A stretch of DNA of 64,000 nt from a virus (IMGVR_UViG_3300050016_000156:1-64000), one strand, 5' to 3'. Shown: positions 16,223 through 25,559, counted from the first letter of the stretch. Notes: generated from the sequence alone by a model not told the origin. Translations and numbers: made by a program.

Positions 16223-16687
16223 TTAGAATCCGATATCATCATCGTTAATAACAGGAGTCGCCTGTCGCTGAGCAGGACGAGCAGGACCCCGGGGGTTTCC
16301 CATCTTATTGGTTGATTGCGCGGAACGCTGTTGCTGGGGTTGCGCATCGGCTGGGGCTGTGACCAGACCTTTGATGTCGGTGATGTTGATTTCGGTCGTG
16401 TACTTCTTCACGCCGTCTTTTTCCCACGAGCGGGTTTGCAATTTTCCCTCGACATAAATCAGGTCGCCTTTGTGGAGATATGGCTGAACATATGCTTCAA
16501 CTGAGTTTCCCCAAACGACCAGACTCACCCATTCGGTTTTCTTTTGCTTCTCGCCGTTCGCATCTTTGTAAGATTCATCGCAAGCAATACTAAAATTTGC
16601 AACTGCTTTGCCTCCCGCCGTAAATCGAACCTCTGGGTCTTTGCCCAGCCGCCCGATTCCTATCCATTTATTTACTGATGCTGACAT
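16223..16687 (-). CDS. ssb: single-stranded DNA-binding protein
   Basis: 154 residues. The N-terminal OB fold begins NKWIGIGRLGKDPEVRFTAG and includes WVSLVVWGNSVE and YVEGKLQTRSW. A Gln/Pro/Arg linker leads to the acidic tip NDDDIGF, close to the bacterial DDDIPF that recruits partner proteins. It covers single strands for the adjacent ERF protein, helicase and polymerase. Confidence 0.95.
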   Translation of the reverse strand: MSASVNKWIGIGRLGKDPEVRFTAGGKAVANFSIACDESYKDANGEKQKKTEWVSLVVWGNSVEAYVQPYLHKGDLIYVEGKLQTRSWEKDGVKKYTTEINITDIKGLVTAPADAQPQQQRSAQSTNKMGNPRGPARPAQRQATPVINDDDIGF

Positions 16688-16731
16688 AGTACACCATCCT
16701 TATTTGAGTTTCCCCCCAAGGGGGCGTGATT

Positions 16732-17982
16732 CTACTGCTTTGGTTCAATTCCGTTGGCCTTGTTCACGAGCGTGGCGAGCCCGACCAATCCGACTTCGGG
16801 GTTTGCCGTCGCGGCGTCAACACGTTTGAAGAAGTTATCCCACTGATTCTTACTTATTTGTTTGGCGTCTGGAGCCTTCGTGATGCTCAGCAGGAAGACA
16901 TGGACTTTGCGATTGACGGGTAAACTGCGGCTTGCAGTCAGTTTTCCTTTGGCGGCGAGGTCATCGCCGAGCATCTTGAATTTTGCACGGTACGTCACGA
17001 GTTGTTCCTCGGTCGGCAGCGCGTCGGAATCGGGACCCTCGTAGGCGTCACCGTGCTCAGGAGCCGCAGCCTGTGCAGTCTCCGTTTTCGACGGGGCATC
17101 CGCAACGAACACACCAGACGATATTGGGGTCGCCATGGACTGGACAGCTTGCGATGACCCAGGCACAACACGTGCAGATGTCGCCGTAGTCTTGGGGTCT
17201 ACGGCTACAGTAGGGCGGGGGGCGGGATTGGATTTTACAGGACCGCGCTGAGCATCTTGGAAGTCAGGCACATCGTTCGGGCGCGGATAATCCGTGTAAT
17301 CACGCAGCGGCGCGCTAGTGTTATTGTCCACATTCTGGTCAGCCTCGGGGTCGCCGCCATTCGGGTCTCCCTCGTCGGGTATGAGCAGCCCGTTACGAAG
17401 CGCATTTTTAATCGCGCCCGTCTGGGCCTTATAGATGCCCTTATCGCCCGAATCCGCGCCGTCGCCCAAGCCGCTGATGGTCTTCGTTTCATCGGAGTCG
17501 GTGTCGTACAACTTGATGGTTACTTTCACAATCGCGGTGTGCATATTCCCGCCGCTATTGGTTTTGATGTCATAGAAGCCGAGGTATTCGACGTTTGGTT
17601 CGGCATAGATACCATATTTGGCGAACACATCGCGGACTGGCCGCATGACATCCGCGGCGCGCACGAAGAAATAGTGCTGCTTGGTATTCTCGCCCGCCTT
17701 GTCGACGTGGTCGAGTTCCTTGTAAATTTCCACCAACTTTTGGCGCAGGTTCAGCTTCGGTGTGTCGGTCATTTTTGTCTCCGGGGTGAAATAGAGTGTT
17801 GCCAGTTTGATAGGGTCAAAATCGTTTGGGTCGAATGGAGGGCGTTTTGTCACTCTCCATTTTTGAATTACAAGCCGCGGCAGGGCGGGCGGAATTGCCT
17901 CTTGCACGCCGCACCACTCCCATCCGGCCTTGATTGCCAGTTGGGCGAACTGTTCCACTTTGTGTTGGGTTATCAGGTCCAT
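16732..17982 (-). CDS. ERF-family single-strand annealing protein
   Basis: 416 residues. The core (about 75-215) has VRAADVMRPVRDVFAKYGI and GLGDGADSGDKGIYKAQTGA followed by KNALRNGLLIPDEGDPNGGD, the ERF signature. A Pro/Ala/Thr-rich linker and a helical C-terminal domain follow. The start at 17982 has AGGTGA and lies behind the promoter at 17999-18027. A second in-frame ATG at 17772 has GGAG and would give the usual ERF N-terminus (MTDTPKLNLRQKLVEIYKEL), so the first 70 residues may be an added domain or two products are made. Confidence 0.85.
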   Translation of the reverse strand: MDLITQHKVEQFAQLAIKAGWEWCGVQEAIPPALPRLVIQKWRVTKRPPFDPNDFDPIKLATLYFTPETKMTDTPKLNLRQKLVEIYKELDHVDKAGENTKQHYFFVRAADVMRPVRDVFAKYGIYAEPNVEYLGFYDIKTNSGGNMHTAIVKVTIKLYDTDSDETKTISGLGDGADSGDKGIYKAQTGAIKNALRNGLLIPDEGDPNGGDPEADQNVDNNTSAPLRDYTDYPRPNDVPDFQDAQRGPVKSNPAPRPTVAVDPKTTATSARVVPGSSQAVQSMATPISSGVFVADAPSKTETAQAAAPEHGDAYEGPDSDALPTEEQLVTYRAKFKMLGDDLAAKGKLTASRSLPVNRKVHVFLLSITKAPDAKQISKNQWDNFFKRVDAATANPEVGLVGLATLVNKANGIEPKQ

Positions 17983-17998
17983 CGCTGCTCACCTGTCA

Positions 17999-18027
17999 AT
18001 AGTACCAAAGTACTGGTTTCCTGTCAA
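17999..18027 (-). promoter_or_regulatory. sigma70 promoter of the ERF-SSB-helicase operon
   Basis: TTGACA (18027-18022), 17 nt, TACTAT (18004-17999). Near-consensus and directly upstream of the ERF gene. Confidence 0.85.
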
Positions 18028-18036
18028 GCCCTTTTT

Positions 18037-18064
18037 CGGGGAATTATATAGATGACTCCCTTAA
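18037..18064. repeat. solo copy of the 31-bp inverted-repeat end
   Basis: GGGGAATTATATAGATGACT followed by CCCTTA matches 26 bases of the ends of the 32541-32725 element. It lies between the stop of the small basic protein and the ERF promoter. It contains TATAAT on the minus strand, so it may be a promoter-like or protein-binding site rather than a transposon scar. Confidence 0.7.
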
Positions 18065-18267
18065 AGCACATCCACAGAATTCTGTTGCCGTTGATTTAAT
18101 TGCATACGTTCTTTATCTGACATCCTCGATTTCATCCTAGCCGCACGCTTATTCCTTCGCGCTCTACGTTTTGCAGCCTTCGTCTTTATTTTCGGATGAT
18201 ATGCGAGAATTTCATCCGCGATTTTGTCCAGTCCGGGCGGAACAATCCAAGTGAAATTTTGGTTCAT
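18061..18267 (-). CDS. small basic protein
   Basis: 68 residues. Positions 28-48 are almost entirely Lys and Arg (KTKAAKRRARRNKRAARMKS), suggesting nucleic-acid binding. The ATG overlaps the stop of the 43-aa gene as ATGA, with GAGAGG upstream. Confidence 0.6.
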   Translation of the reverse strand: MNQNFTWIVPPGLDKIADEILAYHPKIKTKAAKRRARRNKRAARMKSRMSDKERMQLNQRQQNSVDVL

Positions 18268-18395
18268 GCCGTTAGCCTCTCGAATGTCAGTCGCTTGCCC
18301 GCTACAGCATCAATAGAACAAACCCCGTCTTGTTTGCGTCGGTTACGAATTTTCTTTTGATAAGTCTTATTGTATTCTTTTTCCTTGAACGGCAT
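18264..18395 (-). CDS. 43-aa basic protein
   Basis: Starts at the ATG at 18395, just after the polymerase stop, with AAAGG upstream. Begins MPFKEKEYNKTYQKKIRNRR and has one Cys. ATGA overlap with the next small basic gene. It could be a decayed endonuclease N-terminus, since several here begin with similar Lys/Arg helices. Confidence 0.55.
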   Translation of the reverse strand: MPFKEKEYNKTYQKKIRNRRKQDGVCSIDAVAGKRLTFERLTA

Positions 18396-18397
18396 AT

Positions 18398-20668
18398 TCA
18401 ACCTTTTTTATAGACTGAACTAGTATACCCTTCCGCGCCCAACATTAGCCCGGGAGCCCAAGATGGAACCTGAACCATGCACCAGAGCAAATCACGGAGC
18501 GTCAGACCGTCCCAAGTATCCTCGGCTTCGACGGCGATTTCATCGTGAAAGAGGCCCCAGATGTCGAAGCCCATCTCGGCCGCCAGGAGCATGGAGTTGA
18601 GTAGGTCATCGCGGGACATCGCCTGGATGACGTTCTCGCAAAGCTTTCCGCCGTACGTCTTGACACGGCCCCATGTGTGTTTCTTCTTGGCGGTCTTACC
18701 GTCCGCGCCTTGCGTGGCGCTGTGCTCGATGCCCCCGTAGTGAATCGTTTCGACGGTGTATGGGCGGCCGTCGCGCGGACTAGTGCGCGTCTCTTCGTCG
18801 ATTGAGACATCCAAATAATGCAGCGCGCGCCCCGAGGGCAGTTCGATGCGAATTGCATATCCCTCGTCCATCTTGACGCGACGAAACGTAAGAACGCAGC
18901 CCTGACCTTTGGTCGGATGCTCGACCCATTCTTTTGTGCGCTTGTCCCAGGTGACTTCGCCGACCTTTATGACGCCCCCACGCTTGAATACCTGTTTGAA
19001 GGCCTCTTCTAAATCGTTCCAAAAGATAACCACTTCAGGCCACGCGTCTCGCAAAATCTTGATGGCTTTATGTGCGAGGTCTTTCGGCATGTCGACGCCG
19101 CAGACGTTCAGAGCGTATCCCCACAGCCCGCCGCGTTTTTGGTCGCCGTGTTCATCAATGTAGAGTTCGCCGCCGCCGAGACAATAGCCTCCACCCAGCA
19201 CAGGAGGCTTGGAATTCTGGCGCTTCTCCTCGAAATCGGCGTTCTTTGGTTTGTGATTTCCGTGCTCGTCGATGCGAATCCACTCTTCGTATGGAATGCC
19301 ATATAGATACGCCCCAAAAGCCATATAGGGGTCGCGGCCTTTGCGAAAAACATCCAGAATCGCTTCGCAGCCCGCGGCCCAGCCGAGCATTCTGTTTTCG
19401 ATGGCGTTCTTATCGGCGACGTGGAAGACCTTGCCCAGCTTCGCCTGAAAGAGCGAGCGCAACAATGTGATAACAAACGCCACGACAGAAACGGAATCCT
19501 TCGGACTCGGTGTGTTGGTAAACTCCCGAACAATTCCGTCGTAGTCTTCAGCCTCAAGTAACTCCAGAGCGCGCGCGAGGTTCTTCTTGACGAGTTTCGC
19601 GCCGCGCGACATATTCTGAACTTGCATCGAATCTTCATCACCGCCGCCGCTTGCCCACCGTCCCGTACGCGGCGCGCCCATGAAACGAAGTTGGTAGCGA
19701 AGGCGGTCATCTTCGCCTAACAGATGCAGAAGATTTTCAATCTTAGTGTAGGACGACTTGCGCGCCAGCATCCGCGCCTTGAGCGCGGTCTTACATTCAG
19801 GCGTCATCGCTGAACTGGGGTTGTTGAGTTCGGCTTCAACAGTGCTCGCCAACAGGGAATTGAGCGTGTACCCCCGCGCTTTTACCCAGCCCTTCATTTG
19901 AACATCAGAATTCGGATTCTCCAGCCCCGTCAGTTGTTTGCAGGTGTCTTTTTGCTCTTTGATATAACGACGGGCCAGTCGGAGCCCTTTTTCGGCGAGG
20001 TCTCGCCGCACGGGGATGCCGAATTCGTTCAACTTCTGGTCGAGCAGCCAACCTCGCCATTCGTCTTCGGGAAAACCAAGTTTGCTGAGTTTGTACCACA
20101 GGTCTCGCTCAGCGCGCACGTCCTGCTTGCAATACTCGACGTACTCGGCGAATTCTCGCGGGTGGCTGTTGTGGTCGCGGAATAGCGGCGTAGTCACACC
20201 AAACAGCGTCTGCTCGCCGCCCATGCTGACAGGCTGAGAAAACATTTTGACGAGTTCTTTGCCGCGCTCATCTTTCTTATTCTGCATCTTGAGGATGATG
20301 GCGACCTTCTCCAACTTCCCAGGCAGCGAAGCGTTGTGAGAAAGCACCATTGGGTCACGAAACTGGTCCATTGGAATTCGGAATTCAGGTGTGATATAGC
20401 GCGGCCCTGCAACGCGGTTTGTGATGTTGTACTCGAACTGGGCGTTCCAAGCGATTTTGATTATGCTGGGGGTCGCCAGCGCGTCACGTAATTTCGCGGG
20501 CATCGGTCCCTTGTGCGGGAGCCACACCTCTACCTCCTCGTCGTCAAGCGCCCAGCCTAGCATAGAGATTCCCGTGCTCGGGTGCTTAGCGTAGTTGTCG
20601 AGACCCACTTCCTTCAGGTTAAGAAGGGAGAAGGTTTCGTAGTCGAGGAATAGTATTTTGTAGTTCAC
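18398..20668 (-). CDS. family A DNA polymerase with 3'-5' exonuclease
   Basis: 756 residues. The N-terminal DnaQ-like exonuclease shows DYETF (Asp9, Glu11), KIAWNAQFEYN and a later YCKQD. The polymerase half has FHVADKNAIENRMLGWAAG (motif A, about 415-430), KRQNSKPPVLGGGYCLGGGE (motif B) and LFHDEIAVEAED (motif C, about 704). It is the replicative polymerase, as in T7-like phages. Its start overlaps the stop of the preceding gene. Confidence 0.95.
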   Translation of the reverse strand: MNYKILFLDYETFSLLNLKEVGLDNYAKHPSTGISMLGWALDDEEVEVWLPHKGPMPAKLRDALATPSIIKIAWNAQFEYNITNRVAGPRYITPEFRIPMDQFRDPMVLSHNASLPGKLEKVAIILKMQNKKDERGKELVKMFSQPVSMGGEQTLFGVTTPLFRDHNSHPREFAEYVEYCKQDVRAERDLWYKLSKLGFPEDEWRGWLLDQKLNEFGIPVRRDLAEKGLRLARRYIKEQKDTCKQLTGLENPNSDVQMKGWVKARGYTLNSLLASTVEAELNNPSSAMTPECKTALKARMLARKSSYTKIENLLHLLGEDDRLRYQLRFMGAPRTGRWASGGGDEDSMQVQNMSRGAKLVKKNLARALELLEAEDYDGIVREFTNTPSPKDSVSVVAFVITLLRSLFQAKLGKVFHVADKNAIENRMLGWAAGCEAILDVFRKGRDPYMAFGAYLYGIPYEEWIRIDEHGNHKPKNADFEEKRQNSKPPVLGGGYCLGGGELYIDEHGDQKRGGLWGYALNVCGVDMPKDLAHKAIKILRDAWPEVVIFWNDLEEAFKQVFKRGGVIKVGEVTWDKRTKEWVEHPTKGQGCVLTFRRVKMDEGYAIRIELPSGRALHYLDVSIDEETRTSPRDGRPYTVETIHYGGIEHSATQGADGKTAKKKHTWGRVKTYGGKLCENVIQAMSRDDLLNSMLLAAEMGFDIWGLFHDEIAVEAEDTWDGLTLRDLLWCMVQVPSWAPGLMLGAEGYTSSVYKKG

Positions 20669-21108
20669 GGGTGACTTTGTGGGACGCGCGGCCCCGTTAA
20701 GTCAAGCACTAAATCTCGAACGAGTTCCCACGATTCGAAGTGGCTGACTTCGGGACAGTGATGGAAGATGTTCTCATCTTCTAGGCCGACAACAAAAACA
20801 GGCGCATGCCTATGGCGAGCGTGATTCAGCCCAATCCAAATCCCCAGTTCCGCGGTGCGGCCTTGGCGGATGATAGATTTGGTGGGGTCCGTCCACAGAA
20901 TGAGAATGTCCGCGGCGGCGACATCCTTCACATCTTGGACGGCGTAGCCCTGATTAATGTCGTGCGGGAGGTCTTGCATTTGCGTGTCTGGTTTGTGTGG
21001 CTCTTCCAACCACGAGGATGTGACGATAACGCCGCCTGCTCGAAGTTCCGCGGCATATTTGTTGATTTCATCTTTGCGACTATACGGGGCTGCCAAATAG
21101 ATTTTCAT
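20665..21108 (-). CDS. nucleoside 2-deoxyribosyltransferase-like protein
   Basis: 147 residues. Opens MKIYLAAPYSRKDEI, the family's substrate loop, with DVAAADILILWTDP and GRTAELGIWIGL (Glu likely catalytic). The family cleaves or exchanges nucleoside bases; in phages it is thought to adjust nucleotide pools. Coupled to the polymerase gene. Confidence 0.75.
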   Translation of the reverse strand: MKIYLAAPYSRKDEINKYAAELRAGGVIVTSSWLEEPHKPDTQMQDLPHDINQGYAVQDVKDVAAADILILWTDPTKSIIRQGRTAELGIWIGLNHARHRHAPVFVVGLEDENIFHHCPEVSHFESWELVRDLVLDLTGPRVPQSHP

Positions 21109-21120
21109 GGTGCTCCTCCA

Positions 21121-21591
21121 TTAGAATCGTTTGCCGTGTTCCGACGCTCGGGCCTCTGCGGAGTGGTCTGCCCGATTGCGATTGAATTCGTTCTTGGCGA
21201 AGATGGCGTCGGCCAGCCGCAACTTCCTGTCGGTGGCGTAATTCATGAGTCTGATGACGGCGTCGGCTACTTCGGATTCCTCAGACGTAAATTCAGGAAT
21301 GTGGGAGTCGGGTCCCAAGTTCTTTCTGACCGCTTCGAGAGTCTCGCCCAGTTCACCCATGATGAGAGCCAGTTTCAGGCCGACTCGGGCGTTGTGAAAT
21401 GAAGCCACCAAAGGTTTAAACTTTTCTGCGGCTTGGTCGGAGAGAAGCGGTTGAACCCAGCGCCAAAACTCATCAAAAAGCAAATCATCTGTGCTGAACC
21501 CGTTCTTCTTGTTGATGGCTGCAGCATCTGCCTGCAGTTCAGTGAAAGCCTGAATGAATGTCATTGCCTTCATTTCATTTTCGGCGTTCAT
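21121..21591 (-). CDS. MazG-like nucleotide pyrophosphohydrolase
   Basis: 156 residues from the ATG at 21591, with GGAGG and an ATGA overlap with the preceding gene. The pattern LALIMGELGETLEAVRKN, then EESEVADAVIRLMNYATDRK fits the ExxE...ExxD metal-binding helices of all-alpha NTP pyrophosphohydrolases. Such enzymes remove unwanted dNTPs or act on ppGpp-type signals. Confidence 0.75.
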   Translation of the reverse strand: MNAENEMKAMTFIQAFTELQADAAAINKKNGFSTDDLLFDEFWRWVQPLLSDQAAEKFKPLVASFHNARVGLKLALIMGELGETLEAVRKNLGPDSHIPEFTSEESEVADAVIRLMNYATDRKLRLADAIFAKNEFNRNRADHSAEARASEHGKRF

Positions 21592-21956
21592 TTTGCCTCC
21601 GGTAATTTCGCTCCACGAGCTAAGGGCGCACCCTCGGCTTCGCATTCGAGTTGCAGCATCGCCAGTACACGCCATGCCAGCTTGGCTGAATGCTTGACGC
21701 CGTCCACATCCGTCTTGCCTCGCTCCATGAAGTGACGGATTATTGTGTCTTCCTGGTCGGTGGACTTGCCGCGAGACCAGTGCAGAGGCTCGCCTGGGTT
21801 GTGCTGGTCGTTGCCGACCTTCGAAACCTTGGCGATTTCAATCAGGGCGTTTGGGAAATAGTCCAACACGCCTGTGGCGATAGGAATGGCCTTGCGTTCC
21901 TTCGCATTGGAAGGAAGAACCGCTTTGACGATTGCGTCTATGGATTGCGCGCTCAT
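21588..21956 (-). CDS. dATP/dGTP diphosphohydrolase-like (DUF5664-type)
   Basis: 122 residues. [51 protein letters not shown] and [15 protein letters not shown] follow the phage family annotated as dATP/dGTP diphosphohydrolase N-terminal domain. It forms an operon with the MazG-like gene and recA. No PurZ is visible, so there is no sign of 2-aminoadenine synthesis here. Confidence 0.65.
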   Translation of the reverse strand: MSAQSIDAIVKAVLPSNAKERKAIPIATGVLDYFPNALIEIAKVSKVGNDQHNPGEPLHWSRGKSTDQEDTIIRHFMERGKTDVDGVKHSAKLAWRVLAMLQLECEAEGAPLARGAKLPEAK

Positions 21957-22954
21957 AGGGACCCTTTCGGAAAGAATATTGCCCTCAACTTGGTTTCAAT
22001 CTTACCAGCAATTTCGGGGTTTTGCAACAGAAAAATACGTGATTGCTCGAATCCTTGGCCGATTTTTTCGCCCTCAAATGCCAGCCACGCGCCTGATTTT
22101 TCGAGAACGCCTTTGTCAGCGCCCAGGAGAATCAGGTCGGCCTCGTGTGAGATTCCATGCCCATAAATAATACGGACTTCGGCCTCGGTGTACGGCGAGG
22201 CAACTTTGTTCTTGACGACCTTGATGCGAGTCTTCGCTCCAACTACCTTGTCGCCCTCTTTGATGAGTTCGGTTTTACGAATGTCGAGCCTGACGGAAGC
22301 GTAGAATTTCAGCGCACGGCCGCCTGTCGTCGTTTCGGGACTGCCGAACATCACGCCAATCTTTTCACGAATCTGGTTGATGAAAATCAGGATGGTTTTC
22401 GTCTGATTCGTCATGCCTGTCAGCTTGCGCAGGGCCTGAGACATCAAACGGGCTTGTAGTCCCATCTGTGGGTCGCCCATGTCGCCCTCAAGTTCGGCCT
22501 TCGGGACGAGCGCGGCGACGGAATCCACAATGATGATGGCGACTTTGCCCGATTCAATCAGCGACTTGGCGATTTCGAGGGCCTGTTCGCCGTTATCGGG
22601 CTGCGCGACTAGGAGATGGTCCACGTCGACACCTAGTTTGCGCGCGTAGACGGGGTCCAGGGCGTGCTCAGCGTCGATATAGGCAGCCTGCCCGCCGAGT
22701 TTCTGCGCTTCGGCGATAATCTGCAGGCAGAGAGTCGTCTTTCCGCCCGATTCGGGGCCGTAAACTTCGACTACGCGCCCGCGCGGGATACCACCGACGC
22801 CCAGAGCCACGTCAAGAGCGAGTGATGATGTTGGAACCACGTCCATCGCTTCAAACTTTTTGCTGCCGAGCATCACAATTGAGCCTTTGCCGTGCGTGCT
22901 CTCGATGCCTGCCAGCACATCGCTCAGTTTGTTGGAGATTTCATCTTTGCTCAC
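21953..22954 (-). CDS. recA: RecA recombinase of bacterial type
   Basis: 333 residues. Walker [10 protein letters not shown] at 66-74, [10 protein letters not shown], Walker [16 protein letters not shown], loop L1 [17 protein letters not shown], loop L2 [21 protein letters not shown]. The whole length follows bacterial RecA rather than the shorter UvsX, except for a trimmed C-terminus (IFFPKGSL, no acidic tail). Strand exchange in repair and replication. Probably acquired from a host. Confidence 0.95.
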   Translation of the reverse strand: MSKDEISNKLSDVLAGIESTHGKGSIVMLGSKKFEAMDVVPTSSLALDVALGVGGIPRGRVVEVYGPESGGKTTLCLQIIAEAQKLGGQAAYIDAEHALDPVYARKLGVDVDHLLVAQPDNGEQALEIAKSLIESGKVAIIIVDSVAALVPKAELEGDMGDPQMGLQARLMSQALRKLTGMTNQTKTILIFINQIREKIGVMFGSPETTTGGRALKFYASVRLDIRKTELIKEGDKVVGAKTRIKVVKNKVASPYTEAEVRIIYGHGISHEADLILLGADKGVLEKSGAWLAFEGEKIGQGFEQSRIFLLQNPEIAGKIETKLRAIFFPKGSL

Positions 22955-22972
22955 AAAGTACCTCCGGCAAGA

Positions 22973-24028
22973 CTACACAAAAATTGGGGCGACCATGGTC
23001 TTCATTCCGTACTTCTTATTAATCAAAAAGAACGTCTGCGATGGCGGTTCCCAACTTGCCTTTATCGACACACCATACGCGGTCATGCCGATCATACTGC
23101 CGTTGCAAATGAAGTTTCCGCCATCAACCCGCGTGTGAAAGTGCCCAAACACGTCGAGAGAAATATCGGACACCGACTTATTCCACTGGGCAATGGCCTT
23201 GTTCACGCTGATCGAAATTCCGCCGACCCCGCCTTGGTAATTCATTTGATGTCCGTGATGGAAGCGGATATTATACGCCCCTTCGAAACAGCGGACATAG
23301 GAGTGATATCCCGGCTGCACAATAAAAGTGATGCGCTTCTCGCCAGCAAAATAATCTTGCAGCATCTTGTACATGAAGTATTCTAGCGAGTTCCCGGCCT
23401 CCGTGGCGATACGTTGCTTCTTTGTCATGCGCCCATGGTTTCCGCTATGACAGGGGATAATGAACGCCACGTCGCGAGGAGTATGCTTTAGCATGAACTT
23501 GATGCCCGTAACGATCAAGGAGTACGCCTTGTGAATGGCCTCGGCGGGGGACAATTGGTTTCCTTCGGCCAAGTCTTCATGGATACTGCCTGTGATGAAA
23601 TCCCCGAGCAACGCCAAGATGATGGTTTTGATGGACGTATCCCGACTTGCGATCTTCCACCACGCTAGACCGCCATGAAGTAGGTTCAAAAACCGGGTTT
23701 CGGCGACTTCAAGATTGTACTCATTCCGGTTACTGACTTGTTCAAGAAGCACGGTCTCCTCGATATGCCAGTCGGACCACACAAAGCAGGCGATGGACTC
23801 GCTCGTGCCTGAAGGCGTTTTTGACGGGATGTCGATTACTTGTGGGGGAAGATCGCGCAGCGACGAGAACACCTCGTTTTCGGCTTCCAGCGTCACCACT
23901 CGCTCTTGCAGCGCCTTGACGACCGCTTCTTTCCCTTCGCGCTTATCACGCAGTTTCTGCAGTTCGATATCGACTTTCGCCTTCTCAGAAATGGGTTTGG
24001 ATTTCTTCACGACATCATTGATTTTCAT
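22973..24028 (-). CDS. calcineurin-like metallophosphoesterase
   Basis: 351 residues from the ATG at 24028, with GAGG upstream. An N-terminal coiled coil (about 15-55) precedes the catalytic domain: SDWH (86-88), LGDFITG, GNHGRMTKK and GHFHT supply the Asp/His/Asn dimetal ligands. Position next to recA suggests a nuclease-like or DNA-related phosphoesterase; the substrate is not evident. Confidence 0.85.
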   Translation of the reverse strand: MKINDVVKKSKPISEKAKVDIELQKLRDKREGKEAVVKALQERVVTLEAENEVFSSLRDLPPQVIDIPSKTPSGTSESIACFVWSDWHIEETVLLEQVSNRNEYNLEVAETRFLNLLHGGLAWWKIASRDTSIKTIILALLGDFITGSIHEDLAEGNQLSPAEAIHKAYSLIVTGIKFMLKHTPRDVAFIIPCHSGNHGRMTKKQRIATEAGNSLEYFMYKMLQDYFAGEKRITFIVQPGYHSYVRCFEGAYNIRFHHGHQMNYQGGVGGISISVNKAIAQWNKSVSDISLDVFGHFHTRVDGGNFICNGSMIGMTAYGVSIKASWEPPSQTFFLINKKYGMKTMVAPIFV

Positions 24029-24317
24029 TGGTATCCTCGGGTTCAGACAATTGCTTGCGCAGCTTTGCGATGCTCGCTCGATTGCCCCAAAACAATTTGT
24101 TGTCAACTTTCTCCCGATACTCGCCGAGGACAGGTTGGTTGGTGAAATTCCCACTCATCGAGAGGCCCAAGCGGGCGCTTACTTCCATGGTGGTCAGGAG
24201 TTCGTTGGCAGGCAGAGAGTTCAGGATGTCCATAATTTTCCTGACCCGCGGTGAAATCGGAATTCGATTCGCATCCAGTTTTTCGCCGTTCACTTTGAAT
24301 CCGACAGGGATAGGCAT
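24015..24317 (-). CDS. hypothetical protein
   Basis: 100 residues. The segment RVRKIMDILNSLPANELLTT, then MEVSARLGLS, looks like a winged helix. Overlaps the neighbouring starts on both sides. A transcription or replication regulator is possible. Confidence 0.6.
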   Translation of the reverse strand: MPIPVGFKVNGEKLDANRIPISPRVRKIMDILNSLPANELLTTMEVSARLGLSMSGNFTNQPVLGEYREKVDNKLFWGNRASIAKLRKQLSEPEDTNENQ

Positions 24318-25057
24318 CAGAGCACGCTCCGAAGAATGACGCCCCCGACGATTCCGCCGATGGTCGCCCAGAATCCGCGTTTGCGGTCTTTCTTGGCTTG
24401 CGCGTCAACTTCGACTTTGCACGCCGCATTGTCTGCTTTGATGGTTTGAATAAGTTCGGTCTTGTCTGCTGCGATGACGTTCTGAGCCGCAGCGGCCTCT
24501 ACTTTAGCATCGGAAGTCAGAATCTGCTGCGCGCCAAGCTGGCCTTGGAGATTATTCACATCGGACTGTGCTTGCTGCAATAGGTCCAAATCGGTGACGA
24601 CGACCTGGGTGAGAGGTAAATCCATAGCTACAAGGTTATTACTCACGGTCACTTGACTGGGTTGCGCTTTGGTCTGAAGAACGAGCCGCGCGGCTGCGGA
24701 TTGCGCATCGAGGGTAGCGTCAGTCTTAATCTGCTTCGCGGTTTGGGCGCGTTGCTGAGACATCTGCTGGACAAGGGTCTGAATCAGGGCTGTCTGCTGG
24801 GCGTCGCGAGCAGTGTTAGCCGCCTGAAGTTGCGCTAGTTGCTGCGCGAACGCCGCCTGTGTGGCAGTGTCAACGCCTTCCTTCTGGAGTTGCGCCACGG
24901 CAACGCGGGCATCGTGGCGTTCAATCAAGGATTCAAATAAGCCTATGCCGCCGATGATGATGCCCGCCAGCAGCACCACGGAAAAAACGACAGCAAGAAT
25001 ATGGGCATGAAACCAAGTCAAATCTTTTTCGATTGTTGTGATGGGTGAGTCGCTCAT
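24317..25057 (-). CDS. membrane-anchored coiled-coil protein
   Basis: 246 residues from the ATG at 25057 (a start at 25063 would lie too close to the -10 box). One membrane helix at about 18-42, then a long Gln/Ala-rich coiled coil (50-120), a domain to 225, and a Gly-rich hydrophobic C-terminus (GFWATIGGIVGGVILRSVL). One Cys near 215. It sits in the replication operon, not the lysis genes, so membrane anchoring of replication is as likely as a spanin role. mRNA from the promoter at 25066 would have almost no leader. Confidence 0.65.
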   Translation of the reverse strand: MSDSPITTIEKDLTWFHAHILAVVFSVVLLAGIIIGGIGLFESLIERHDARVAVAQLQKEGVDTATQAAFAQQLAQLQAANTARDAQQTALIQTLVQQMSQQRAQTAKQIKTDATLDAQSAAARLVLQTKAQPSQVTVSNNLVAMDLPLTQVVVTDLDLLQQAQSDVNNLQGQLGAQQILTSDAKVEAAAAQNVIAADKTELIQTIKADNAACKVEVDAQAKKDRKRGFWATIGGIVGGVILRSVL

Positions 25058-25065
25058 AGGCATTC

Positions 25066-25094
25066 ACAATACCAAAGTCCTAGCGTGCTGTCAA
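25066..25094 (-). promoter_or_regulatory. sigma70 promoter, near-leaderless
   Basis: TTGACA (25094-25089), 17 nt, TATTGT (25071-25066), 8 nt to the ATG at 25057. Likely drives the membrane coiled-coil gene, the metallophosphoesterase and recA. Confidence 0.75.
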
Positions 25095-25559
25095 GCGATT
25101 TCGCAAATATTCGATGACTGGGAGAAGATTTTCTGGATGCGCGGCGGCGTCAAAGAACCGTTCAACCATACCGAGCCCGTAATTACACTTGCCGCACAGG
25201 ATACCGCGAATCGACCACGGCATCATAATTTGCTTGATAGATGCTCGCGCGAGCGTTTTCGTTTTTGCATGTCGCCAGCCAACGATTTCGCCTTTTTCAT
25301 CATAGGCTGTTGCGCACCATTTTAATCCCGCGTTTCGTAACCCTTCGGCGGTTTCGCGCACAGTTTGAATTTTGAAATGGAAATGATCTACGCAGGGGTA
25401 TCCGTGGGCGTCGAGGGGGCCGCCGCAGATTTTGCAGAGATTGTTTTGTTGGGCGGCGCGGTGCTCGCGCTCGGCGAGGGTGATTCCGTACTTACGCTGA
25501 AGTCCAAGGTCTTTGGCGCGGTCTTTTTCCGCTGCTGTTCTTGCTTTTCTAATCGCCAT
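25080..25559 (-). CDS. endonuclease VII-type homing endonuclease
   Basis: About 159 residues from the ATG at 25559. CKICGG, VDHFHFK, RGILCGKCNYGLGM form the Endonuclease VII / HNH core with a Zn knuckle. Upstream, Lys/Arg-rich helices. The gene overlaps the end of the membrane-protein frame at 25388-25690 and its 3' end touches the promoter at 25066-25094. Probably a mobile insertion. Confidence 0.85.
   Translation of the reverse strand: MAIRKARTAAEKDRAKDLGLQRKYGITLAEREHRAAQQNNLCKICGGPLDAHGYPCVDHFHFKIQTVRETAEGLRNAGLKWCATAYDEKGEIVGWRHAKTKTLARASIKQIMMPWSIRGILCGKCNYGLGMVERFFDAAAHPENLLPVIEYLRNRLTAR

Noticed and set aside
18361-18390. AAGACT with AT-rich sequence, like the late promoter
   Set aside because: The CATAAGTAGAG block is missing at the fixed 8-nt distance, and it lies in a small gene.
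21121-21956. 2-aminoadenine (Z) genome pathway
   Set aside because: Nucleotide pyrophosphohydrolases are present, but no PurZ or DatZ-like protein is seen in the window.
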